Shown here in pieces: positions 1 to 5,371 of a stretch of DNA of 5,371 nucleotides (positions within the stretch are counted from its first letter, which is position 1; every line of letters begins with the position of its first letter). This stretch comes from Treponema sp. Lineage in GTDB: Bacteria; Spirochaetota; Spirochaetia; Treponematales; Breznakiellaceae. A model generated the notes under the pieces. The model ran no database searches, was not told the DNA's origin, and saw only the letters and a list, made by a program, of their open reading frames with translations. A program made the translations under genes and the position numbers. Location of the stretch: assembly GCA_009780285.1 (NCBI GenBank), contig WRAL01000125.1, forward strand, positions 1-5,371, given 5' to 3'.

Positions 1-1172
1 AGCGTAAGGCCGGCGAAGTACATCAGCATGAAGGTGATCAGAACGGAAATGGGAATGCTCAGGCCGATGATAAAGGTGGACTTGAAGGAGCGCAGGAATA
101 TAAACAGAAACACCATCGCGAGGATCGCGCCGGAGACGGCGGTGTTCGTCACCTGCGACAGCGAGTTCTCGATGATGTCGGTGTTGTTGAAAAGCTCGGT
201 TATGCGAACGTCTTGCGGAAGCTCCCGCTCTATGCGCTCGAGCCTGGCGCGAAGCTCGTTCGCCGCCTGCACGGAGTTCGCGCCGCCCTGCCTTTGCACG
301 TTGAGGATAACCGCCGGCTGGCCGTTTACGAAGACCACGTTCGTCTCGTCGCGGAAGCTTTCGTAGACGTCGGCGATGTCGCGAAGGAAAACCCGTCGCG
401 GAGCCTCAAACTGGCTGCCCACGATCCCGCCGCCGCGAAACGAGATCACCGTGTTGCGAAGCTCGTCCAGCGAGTTGAACTCGCCCATCGCCGTAAGGAT
501 GTAGGAAAGGCCGCCCTCGGTGATCGTCCCGACGTTGGTCTGCATGTTCTGTATCGCTATCATTTGCTGGATTTCCGTCACGGTAAGGCCGTAGGCCTCA
601 AGCCTGTTCTGCGGAATCTCCACGCGGATGATGCGCTGCCTGCCGCCGTCCACGGACGCGGTGGCGATGCCGGGAATCTGCTCGATGCGAGGGACTATGA
701 TGTTCTCGCTAAGCTCGCGCAGCTCCTCGGAGCTGCGGTTTCCGGTTACCATAAGCCCCATGATGGGCATCATCGCCGGGTCGAAGCTGAAGATCGTCGG
801 CGTGTCCACCCCGGCGGGCATGAACCGCCTGATTCGCTCCAGCACGTCGCGGATGGAAAGCGACGCGTCGGAGATGTCCGTCCCGAAGGTAAATTCCAGG
901 AAGATCGAGCTGAAGCCTATGCCCGACGAGGAGGTCATGTTTTCCAGGTTCGACAGGCCGGAAAGCGCGGCCTCAAGCGGGCGGGTCACCGTCCGCTCCA
1001 CTTCCTCCGGCCCGGCGCCGGAATAGGACGTGATGACGACCAAAAACGGCGGCTCGATTTCCGGGAAAAGATCCACGGCCAGATTCGACGCGGAAAAAAT
1101 CCCAAGGCCGATAAGAAGCGCGAAGATTATAAAGACCGTGGTCGGCCGCGAAACGATTGTTTTTACAAGCAT
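1..1172 (-). CDS. RND-family efflux pump, inner-membrane permease (AcrB/BesB-like), N-terminal part, cut by the window edge
   Basis: This is the proton-driven inner-membrane component of a tripartite efflux pump. The 390 visible residues start MLVKTIVSRPTTVFII. TM1 lies near residues 11-31. It is followed by the RND porter-domain signature DLFPEIEPP (34-42) and a segment with SGAGPEEVE, VTRPLEAALSGL and NLENM (51-79), typical of the hydrophobe/amphiphile (HAE1) branch. After about 310 periplasmic residues come TM2 (about 345-361) and TM3 (about 366-388), at the positions expected from AcrB. The window then ends just before the proton-relay aspartates of TM4, so catalytic residues cannot be checked. 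Full family members have about 1,000-1,050 residues. The ATG at 1172 is preceded by AAGGAAAGGAAC, a good ribosome binding site. The gene starts 21 nt after the adaptor stop, so the two are almost certainly co-transcribed. The substrate cannot be told from sequence; drugs or lipophilic compounds are likelier than metals. Confidence 0.95.
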   Translation of the reverse strand, partial: MLVKTIVSRPTTVFIIFALLIGLGIFSASNLAVDLFPEIEPPFLVVITSYSGAGPEEVERTVTRPLEAALSGLSNLENMTSSSGIGFSSIFLEFTFGTDISDASLSIRDVLERIRRFMPAGVDTPTIFSFDPAMMPIMGLMVTGNRSSEELRELSENIIVPRIEQIPGIATASVDGGRQRIIRVEIPQNRLEAYGLTVTEIQQMIAIQNMQTNVGTITEGGLSYILTAMGEFNSLDELRNTVISFRGGGIVGSQFEAPRRVFLRDIADVYESFRDETNVVFVNGQPAVILNVQRQGGANSVQAANELRARLERIERELPQDVRITELFNNTDIIENSLSQVTNTAVSGAILAMVFLFIFLRSFKSTFIIGLSIPISVLITFMLMYFAGLT

Positions 1173-1193
1173 GTTCCTTTCCTTGCGACGCCG

Positions 1194-2144
1194 CTAAAGC
1201 GCCGCGCCTGAGCCTATGGGCGCAAGCCTTTCGATTACGTTCACCCGCGCGCCGTCCTCCAGAAGACTCTGCCCGCGCGCGACGACCTCCTCGTCCGGCG
1301 CGAGCCCGCTTTGCACCTCGAGCATTCCGTCCACCATTATGCCGGGCACGATGCTCCGCCGCCGCGCGACGAAATCCCCGGGGCTTTGGGCGTCGGCCTC
1401 GACGACGTAGACGTACTGCCCGCCGAAGCGCGTTATCATCGCCGTCGAGGGAATCTTGACGACGTTTTCCTTTCGCTCGGTGATAAGGCGCGCCGTGGCG
1501 AACATGCCGGCGCGCAGCCTTCCGCCGTGATTCTCCACGCCCACGCGGATTTCCATCGTGCGGGAGATCGGGTCGAGGGTGGGGGAAAGCTCGACGATCC
1601 GGCCGTGGAAGACCTCGCCGGGCCAGGCGGCCAGCGTTATCTCCGCCGGAAGCCCCGGCGCCATCCTCGAGATGAAGCGCTCGGCGACGAAAAGCCTGAT
1701 CTCAAGGGCGCCGCCGCTGGCTATGCGCGCCAGCGGCACGGCCTGGCTTATCGTCATGCCGACCTGGGCCGGCAGCGCCACGATGGTTCCGGCCACCGGG
1801 GCCGTTACCGTGTGCGGCTGGAAGGTCATGCCCGGCCGCGAGGGATCCACGACGGCGATGGCCTGGCCCCGGCTTACCTGCTGGCCTATCGTAACGAAGA
1901 CCTGCTCCACCCGGCCGGCGGCCTCGGCGAAGGCGTCGACCGCCGCGCTGGCGATCACGTCGCCGGAAAGGCCGATAAAGTCCTGTATGGGGCCGCGCTC
2001 GGCGAGCGTCGTGTTCACGGCGAAGACCGGCGCCGACGGCGCGGCCTGCGCCCCGTCGCCTTCCCCGGCGCCGCGATTGCAGGCGGCAAGCAAAAGCCCC
2101 GCGAGCAGCGCGCAGGCCGCAGGCAAAAACGTTGTTTTCTTCAT
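1194..2144 (-). CDS. RND efflux periplasmic adaptor (membrane fusion protein), lipoprotein, apparently without alpha-helical hairpin
   Basis: This 316-residue protein links the RND pump to the outer-membrane channel. It has a lipoprotein signal peptide: a basic MKK start, a hydrophobic stretch and the lipobox LAAC, with the acylated Cys at 22. A low-complexity Gly/Ala/Ser linker follows. The first lipoyl half-motif is near 73-99 (GRVEQVFVTIGQQVSRGQAI) and the second near 112-141 (TVTAPVAGTIV...VPLARI). Only about 12 residues (DPSRPGMTFQPH) separate them, where AcrA-like proteins carry a long coiled-coil hairpin. A beta-barrel (about 148-225) and a membrane-proximal domain (about 233-306) follow. 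The length is short for the family (often 350-400). Borrelia BesA is the known precedent for a hairpin-less adaptor. The ATG at 2144 has AAGGAG seven nt upstream. The gene lies between channel and pump genes in the same direction. The family is clear; the missing hairpin is read from the sequence, not from a structure. Confidence 0.94.
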   Translation of the reverse strand: MKKTTFLPAACALLAGLLLAACNRGAGEGDGAQAAPSAPVFAVNTTLAERGPIQDFIGLSGDVIASAAVDAFAEAAGRVEQVFVTIGQQVSRGQAIAVVDPSRPGMTFQPHTVTAPVAGTIVALPAQVGMTISQAVPLARIASGGALEIRLFVAERFISRMAPGLPAEITLAAWPGEVFHGRIVELSPTLDPISRTMEIRVGVENHGGRLRAGMFATARLITERKENVVKIPSTAMITRFGGQYVYVVEADAQSPGDFVARRRSIVPGIMVDGMLEVQSGLAPDEEVVARGQSLLEDGARVNVIERLAPIGSGAAL

Positions 2145-2151
2145 TCGTTCG

Positions 2152-2157
2152 CTCCTT
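2152..2157 (-). promoter_or_regulatory. Ribosome binding site of the adaptor gene
   Basis: On the minus strand AAGGAG lies 7 nt before the ATG at 2144. It sits directly after the inverted-repeat cluster at 2164-2280, so folding upstream could affect its access. It supports the chosen start. Confidence 0.75.
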
Positions 2158-2163
2158 ATCCTT

Positions 2164-2202
2164 AGGGAACCGCTGATTTAATAAGGAATTCAGCGGTTCC
2201 CT
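2164..2202. repeat. 13-bp perfect inverted repeat, IS-end- or MITE-like
   Basis: AGGGAACCGCTGA (2164-2176) and TCAGCGGTTCCCT (2190-2202) are exact reverse complements around a 13-nt AT-rich loop. In the adaptor transcript it forms a hairpin ending 6 nt upstream of the AAGGAG ribosome binding site. There is no U-run on either side, so it is not a standard intrinsic terminator. The arm sequence has the look of the terminal inverted repeat of some IS elements, but no transposase is present and no clear target-site duplication is seen in the flanks. It may be a REP/MITE-like element or an intercistronic RNA stem. Confidence 0.8.
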
Positions 2203-2204
2203 TT

Positions 2205-2233
2205 GTACCTGCTCGCCAAGGTTGCGCAGGTAC
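2205..2233. repeat. 8-bp inverted repeat between channel and adaptor genes
   Basis: GTACCTGC (2205-2212) pairs exactly with GCAGGTAC (2226-2233) around a 13-nt interior. It is the middle one of three consecutive stems in this spacer, 2 nt from the next one. No U-tract follows. A protein-binding operator is also possible, since the arms form a dyad, but nothing in the sequence decides this. Confidence 0.6.
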
Positions 2234-2239
2234 GGTTAA

Positions 2240-2280
2240 GAAGCGATGATTAAATCCCCATTGGGTTTAATCATCGCTTC
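2240..2280. repeat. 15-bp perfect inverted repeat overlapping the channel gene stop codon
   Basis: GAAGCGATGATTAAA (2240-2254) and TTTAATCATCGCTTC (2266-2280) are exact reverse complements. In the minus-strand transcript the stem continues with a bulged A, three G-C pairs and a 4-nt loop. The upstream arm encodes the last residues (S-D-D) and the TAA stop of the channel gene. No U-run follows, so it is not a classical terminator. It may protect the 3' end of the channel message, attenuate the downstream genes, or be a REP-like insertion that supplied the stop codon. Confidence 0.8.
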
Positions 2281-3688
2281 CCTCGTTAAAATCGCCGCCA
2301 AGAATCAGGGTCCCGAAAGGAACCCCCAGCGCGTACTCAAGGTCTATAAGGCCGTTGAGATAGTTGTAGTGCTGCTCGTGAAGCTGCACCTGCGCCTGCC
2401 TTAGCGACTGCTCGGCGTTCTGCACCTGAAAAAGATCGGCCAGCCCCGCGCGGTGCGCCTGCTCGGTAAGCTCGAAGGATCTCTGCGCCAGCGCGGCGGT
2501 CTGCGCCAGCGCCCCGGCCGTCAGCCGCGTCCTTTCCAGCGTAAGAACCAGATTGTGAATCTCGATCTCCGTCCCGCGAATCATCTGCGCGAGCCCAATG
2601 CGCGCCAGGCTGATCTGATCGGCCAGGGCTGCAAGGCCTTGGCGCTCCAAGCCGAAGGGCAGCAGCCCGTTCAGCCTGAAGGCCAGCGTTATGCTGAGGC
2701 TTCCGCCGCGATTCCAGTTGTCGTTGTCGGCGATGCCGTCGAACCAGGAATTTTCCTCCCAGCGATTGCCCGCGTAGGTCGAGTTTAGGCTCCAGTTGAG
2801 AGCGAGGCTCGGCGTGTACAGCCTGAGCCGGCCGGCTCGTAAACGGCTTTCCAGCACCAGAATGTCCTGCCGCGTCGCCTGCGCTCCGGGCTGGGCCGCC
2901 GCCGCCCGCGCGATAAGGGCCGCCGCGTCAAGCTCCATGGGAGCCATCGCCGTCGGAACCGGCTCGAGCTCGAACTCGGTGTCGTAGGGCAGCCCGAGAA
3001 AAACCGCGAACTGCATGATCAAAAGCCGCAGGCCGCTCTCGGCCTGGTCGATTATCGGCCGAAGGTTCTCCCGCGCGACCTGCGCCTGAAGGAGCGTAAG
3101 CTCCGGCGCGAGGCCGGCGTTGAAGTTGGCCTGGGATATCTGCGCCTGCCTGCTGGCGTTCTCGAAGCTGCCGTGCAGGAGCGCTATGTTTTCCTGCAGG
3201 TACAGGATGTTGTGAAAGGCCTTGCGGGTGTCCCGCTCGAGCTGGGCCGTCGCCGTCGCGTAGGAGATGAGCCCGCGCTCGTATTCCAGCCGGAGCCTGC
3301 GCATGTCCTCGAACATGGAGACGTTAAGGTTCAGCGCCGTCGAGAACGTGCCGGTCATCGCCCACTGCGGGCTTCTCGCGCCCGGCAGGGGCGTCGCGGT
3401 GCCGGGAATGTTTATCGCCGGCGGGTTGTTGAGGCGGCTGGCGGTGCCGGAAAGGTCGAGGGACGGGATGAACTGGTTCCACGAAAGGTCGGAGGCGCGG
3501 CGGGCCATGGACGCGCTAATGCGCGCCGACTCAAGGCCGAGATTGTTCGCTATCGCTATGTCGACGGCCTCGGCCAGGCTTAGGCGCAGGGGGCCTTCGT
3601 CCCGCGCCTGCGCAAAGAGCGGCGCGCAAAGAAGGGCCAGCGAAAGGGCCGCGATGCTTGCGCCGGCGCGGCGCCACGTAAATTTCAT
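2267..3688 (-). CDS. TolC-type outer-membrane efflux channel (OEP family, BesC-like)
   Basis: This 473-residue protein is the outer-membrane exit duct of the pump. It begins MKFTWRRAGASIAALSLALL and has a Sec signal peptide, with likely cleavage after PLFA or AQA (residue 26-28). Two homologous OEP halves follow. The first opens with LRLSLAEAVDIAIANN (about 34-49) and contains long Ala/Gln/Arg/Glu-rich helices (about 125-230). The second begins near MELDAAALIARAAA and has a matching helical stretch ending in SLRQAQVQLHEQHYNYLNGLIDLEYALG, a typical C-terminal OEP pattern. The tail is acidic (EGSDD). Length is usual for mature TolC proteins. An upstream ATG at 3736 would add 16 residues, but the ATG at 3688 has GGAGG six nt before it, gives a proper signal peptide, and lies downstream of the candidate promoter's expected start point. 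It is the first gene of the operon; the adaptor follows after 122 nt. Confidence 0.94.
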   Translation of the reverse strand: MKFTWRRAGASIAALSLALLCAPLFAQARDEGPLRLSLAEAVDIAIANNLGLESARISASMARRASDLSWNQFIPSLDLSGTASRLNNPPAINIPGTATPLPGARSPQWAMTGTFSTALNLNVSMFEDMRRLRLEYERGLISYATATAQLERDTRKAFHNILYLQENIALLHGSFENASRQAQISQANFNAGLAPELTLLQAQVARENLRPIIDQAESGLRLLIMQFAVFLGLPYDTEFELEPVPTAMAPMELDAAALIARAAAAQPGAQATRQDILVLESRLRAGRLRLYTPSLALNWSLNSTYAGNRWEENSWFDGIADNDNWNRGGSLSITLAFRLNGLLPFGLERQGLAALADQISLARIGLAQMIRGTEIEIHNLVLTLERTRLTAGALAQTAALAQRSFELTEQAHRAGLADLFQVQNAEQSLRQAQVQLHEQHYNYLNGLIDLEYALGVPFGTLILGGDFNEGSDD

Positions 3689-3694
3689 TCGAAT

Positions 3695-3699
3695 CCTCC
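3695..3699 (-). promoter_or_regulatory. Strong ribosome binding site that fixes the channel gene start
   Basis: GGAGG on the minus strand is separated by 6 nt from the ATG at 3688. The alternative ATG at 3736 has no comparable site, which favours the shorter protein with the intact signal peptide. Confidence 0.8.
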
Positions 3700-3741
3700 A
3701 ATGCAGGCCGCGCCCCTGGACGCGTTTTTTCGCCATAGGGC

Positions 3742-3770
3742 AGTATGCGCTTTTCCCTCGTAAGGATCAA
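3742..3770 (-). promoter_or_regulatory. Candidate sigma70-type promoter of the efflux operon
   Basis: On the minus strand TTGATC (3770-3765) and CATACT (3747-3742) are spaced by exactly 17 nt; each matches its consensus hexamer at four of six positions. Transcription would start near 3735, giving a leader of about 47 nt before the ATG at 3688 with its GGAGG. No clear operator dyad overlaps it, and no regulator gene is in the window. Confidence 0.45.
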
Positions 3771-3911
3771 TGCCATTTGAACGGGCCGACAAAAAGGAGC
3801 CGGCGCGACCTTGCAAGACAAGACTAGCGTCGCGTCGTGAATTTCCGGTGAACAAAAGGTTAAATTTGGGTGAATTCGATTTTGGCCCGAGCCAAAGCCC
3901 GGAATCAATGC

Positions 3912-3939
3912 CGTCAATGCGAGCGAAGCGAGGCAATCC
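3912..3939. repeat. Dispersed-repeat-like segment (TGCGAGCGAAGCGAGGCAAT core)
   Basis: The segment runs from CGTCAATGCGAG to GAGGCAATCC and resembles the short interspersed repeat with the core ATTGCGAGCGAAGCGA...GCAATCC that I recall from non-coding DNA of many unrelated bacteria. Only one copy is in the window, so the repeat nature rests on recalled similarity, not on an internal match. Confidence 0.5.
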
Positions 3940-4088
3940 AATTATGTCGGCTCTGATTTGCTCGGGGCATCCATGCGAACGCTTTCATGCGCGATGGGCC
4001 CTCCGATCAAGTCGGCGCGAAGCCGCGCAGCGGGCGACGGTATCCACGAGGCCAAAGCGCTCTGCCTTGCCGGGCGCTTCTCCTTCTT

Positions 4089-4117
4089 CTCCGTGTAACT
4101 CCGTGTCCTCCGTGGTC
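4089..4117. repeat. Short tandem repeat of CTCCGTGT units
   Basis: Three near-identical units follow each other: CTCCGTGTAA (4089-4098), CTCCGTGTCC (4099-4108) and TCCGTGGTC (4109-4117). The pattern CTCCGTGTCCTCCGTGGT resembles a short motif I recall from spacers of several phyla. Its function is unknown. It lies about 80 nt upstream of the rsmE start and outside any supported gene. Confidence 0.6.
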
Positions 4118-4193
4118 AAAAAATTCTTCGAGTTTTTCCGTATTGATTTCCCCGGCGCTGATTTTTTTTCCCCGGGCGCGCTATGGTTGGCCG

Positions 4194-4949
4194 GTGAACG
4201 TAATTCTTTTCGAGGAAGGCGAGCTTGGCCGGCCCCTCGCGCGCGGCGACGAAAGGGCGCGCCACATTCTGAGGATCCTTCGCAAGAAAAAGGGCGAGCG
4301 CTTCGACGCCGGCGTGATCGGCCTGGGAACCGGGGCCTTTACTATAGAAGAAATCGCCGCCGACGGCTCCCTGGCCTTTTCCCCCTGCGCCCTGGCGCCG
4401 CCGCCGGAACGCCCGGCGCTTCGCTTGGCCGTGGGCCACGCGCGCCCCATTCAGCTTCGCCGCGTTCTGCGCGACCTTTCCAGCATGGGCGCGCGGGCCA
4501 TCGACGTCTTCGGCGCCGACCTGGGCGAAAAAAGCTACAGGGACGCGGGCCTTTTCAAGGACGGCGGAGCGAGGGCCGCCCTGATCGAGGGCGCGTCCCA
4601 GTCGCGCGACGCCACCCTGCCGGAGCTTCGCGCCTTCGAAAGCGTCGACGAATGGCTTCGCGCCCTAGTGGGCGCGAGCGCCCTTGAGGCGGCGCCCGAC
4701 GAGGGCCGTCTTTTGATCGCGGCCGACAACGAAAGGCCGCAAGGGGGATTTTCCGGCCTTCCCGCGCGGCCGGGAGGATCGGCGCTCGTGGCCATAGGCC
4801 CGGAGCGCGGCTGGTCGGATCGCGAGCGCGCGCTTCTGGAGGCCGCCGGCTTCGCCCGCCTTGCGATGGGAAGGCGGGCGATGCGCGTGGAGACGGCCTG
4901 CGTCGCGGCGGCGGCGCTCGCGCTGGAAAAGATCGGCGAATTCGGGTAG
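4194..4949 (+). CDS. rsmE: RsmE-family 16S rRNA (uracil-1498-N3)-methyltransferase
   Basis: The enzyme methylates N3 of U1498 in 16S rRNA using S-adenosylmethionine and acts on the assembled 30S subunit. The protein has 251 residues, near the family's usual 240-250. The N-terminal PUA-like domain shows ARHILRILRKKKGERFDAGV (22-41). The SPOUT (trefoil-knot) domain starts at LRLAVGHARPIQLRRVLRDL (76-95), with GADLGEKSYRD (107-117), EGASQSRDATLPE, then the cofactor-loop motifs IGPERGWSDRER (201-212) and MGRRAMRVETA (225-235), ending ALEKIGEFG. GTG at 4194 is chosen because VNVILFEEGE matches the start of a known RsmE subgroup; the open frame extends upstream to 3987 but there reads through the repeat-bearing spacer. 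No good ribosome binding site precedes the GTG. The next gene follows after 9 nt. Confidence 0.92.
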   Translation: MNVILFEEGELGRPLARGDERARHILRILRKKKGERFDAGVIGLGTGAFTIEEIAADGSLAFSPCALAPPPERPALRLAVGHARPIQLRRVLRDLSSMGARAIDVFGADLGEKSYRDAGLFKDGGARAALIEGASQSRDATLPELRAFESVDEWLRALVGASALEAAPDEGRLLIAADNERPQGGFSGLPARPGGSALVAIGPERGWSDRERALLEAAGFARLAMGRRAMRVETACVAAAALALEKIGEFG

Positions 4950-4958
4950 GCTGGAAGC

Positions 4959-5371
4959 ATGAACCAGGATCAGGTGAAGCGGGATCTCCTAGCCATACGG
5001 GACGCGCCGCTGGACTTCTCGCTCGTGTTTTCCGGCAAGAGCAGCAAAAAGGTCAACGGCCTTTACAAGCCGGATTCCCGCGAGATAATCATCCATAACC
5101 GCAACTTTTCCGGGGAGTCGGCGGACAACGCGCTTATGTACACGGCGATCCACGAGTACGCGCACCACCTGCGCGCCTGCGCCCTCGGCGGGACGCTGCC
5201 GGCGCGCGCGCACGCCTCGGACTTCTGGGCCACCTTCCACGGGCTTTTGGACGAGGCCGAGGAAAAGGGCGTTTATCGGAACTGCTCCGGCGACTCTCAG
5301 GAGCTTCGCGAGCTTACCGAGATCATACGGGAAAAATACCTGCGCGCGAACGGCGCCCTGGTCAAGGAACT
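4959..5371 (+). CDS. Putative small zinc metalloprotease-like protein (HExxH), cut by the window edge
   Basis: An open frame starts MNQDQVKRDLLAIRDAPLDF and runs 137 complete codons to the right edge without a stop. It carries HEYAHH (residues 65-70), the HExxH zinc-binding motif within a predicted helix after NALMYTAI. A third candidate ligand is His85 in HASDFW (85-90); this HExxH...H-x3-FW spacing recalls SprT, WLM and YgjP-type minimal gluzincins. Before it lies FSGKSSKKVNGLYKPDSREI with IIIHN (43-47), which looks like the beta-strands preceding the active helix in such proteins. No signal peptide or membrane segment is visible, so it is probably cytoplasmic. The rest (about 95-137) is charged and helical. 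It lies 9 nt after rsmE in the same direction and, unusually, the same frame, so they are likely co-transcribed. The ribosome binding site is weak. I do not recognise the family by name; substrate and activity are unknown. Confidence 0.85.
   Translation, partial: MNQDQVKRDLLAIRDAPLDFSLVFSGKSSKKVNGLYKPDSREIIIHNRNFSGESADNALMYTAIHEYAHHLRACALGGTLPARAHASDFWATFHGLLDEAEEKGVYRNCSGDSQELRELTEIIREKYLRANGALVKE

Larger units (their letters stand above)
3771..4193. other. Non-coding spacer between divergent blocks, with repeat-like segments
   Basis: No convincing gene is seen here. Open frames crossing it have repeat-derived or low-complexity content and no ribosome binding sites. It contains a short stem TTTGGC-CCGA-GCCAAA (3881-3896), a dispersed-repeat-like segment (3912-3939) and a tandem CTCCGTGT repeat (4089-4117), followed by an AT-richer stretch (about 4117-4170) with a run of eight T (4163-4169 region) before rsmE. 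Promoter hexamers for rsmE are not clear. The upstream part must serve the minus-strand operon. Confidence 0.7.

Noticed and set aside
213..1211. A 332-codon plus-strand open frame opposite the RND pump gene
   Set aside because: It is antisense to a clear RND protein, its product is Arg/His/Asp-rich with no family resemblance, and long antisense open frames are expected in GC-rich DNA.
1311..2165. A 284-codon plus-strand open frame opposite the adaptor gene
   Set aside because: It mirrors the adaptor coding sequence, lacks a ribosome binding site and has a composition typical of a shadow frame.
2164..2280. Intrinsic terminator between channel and adaptor genes
   Set aside because: The stems are strong, but no U-run follows any of them on the transcribed strand, so standard intrinsic termination is not supported.
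3686..3736. Longer start for the channel gene at the ATG at 3736
   Set aside because: It would put 16 charged residues before the signal peptide, lies at the expected transcription start, and has no good ribosome binding site, unlike the ATG at 3688.
3531..3941. Minus-strand open frame of 136 codons overlapping the channel gene start and the spacer
   Set aside because: It overlaps the channel's signal-peptide region in another frame, crosses the dispersed-repeat-like segment and shows no domain.
4089..4117. CRISPR array
   Set aside because: The units are about 10 nt and directly adjacent, without spacers, and no cas genes are present.
3987..4193. N-terminal extension of rsmE from the ATG at 3987
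   Set aside because: The 69 extra residues come from repeat-bearing spacer, have no match to the RsmE fold, and would make the protein much longer than the family.
4535..4960. Minus-strand open frame of 141 codons opposite rsmE
   Set aside because: It is Ser/Ala/Arg-rich and antisense to well-supported SPOUT motifs.
4989..5240. Minus-strand open frame of 83 codons opposite the zincin-like gene
   Set aside because: The plus-strand frame contains HEYAHH and has balanced protein composition; the antisense frame has none of this.

Overview
The window is GC-rich bacterial DNA. It holds two divergent gene blocks separated by about 500 bp of non-coding, repeat-bearing sequence. The minus-strand block (positions 3688 down to 1) is a complete three-part RND efflux operon read in the order outer-membrane channel (TolC/OEP type), periplasmic adaptor (lipoprotein), inner-membrane RND pump; the pump is cut by the left window edge. 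The plus-strand block (4194 to 5371) is an RsmE-type 16S rRNA m3U1498 methyltransferase, followed after 9 nt by the start of a small HExxH metalloprotease-like protein, which is cut by the right edge.

Likely source: the channel-adaptor-pump order and an adaptor that appears to lack the alpha-helical hairpin both recall the BesC-BesA-BesB system of Borrelia. With the IGPERGW form of the RsmE motif, this points to a GC-rich spirochaete (Treponema/Spirochaeta-like). This is inference, not proof; other diderm bacteria remain possible.

Layout: 1-1172 RND pump N-terminal 390 residues (TM1, the periplasmic porter part, TM2, TM3), minus strand. 1194-2144 adaptor, minus. 2145-2266 a 122-nt spacer packed with inverted repeats: one 15-bp stem overlapping the channel gene's stop codon, one 8-bp stem and one 13-bp stem. 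2267-3688 TolC-type channel, minus, with a strong ribosome binding site and a plausible sigma70-type promoter at 3742-3770. 3771-4193 non-coding, with a dispersed-repeat-like segment at 3912-3939 and a tandem CTCCGTGT-type repeat at 4089-4117. 4194-4949 rsmE, plus. 4959 to the end, putative zincin, plus.

The three minus-strand products would form one pump spanning both membranes: the RND protein captures substrate using proton flow, the lipid-anchored adaptor couples it to the channel, and the channel exports through the outer membrane. The points most worth a second look are the hairpin-less adaptor, the cluster of hairpins between channel and adaptor genes, and the unrecognised zincin-like protein coupled to rsmE.
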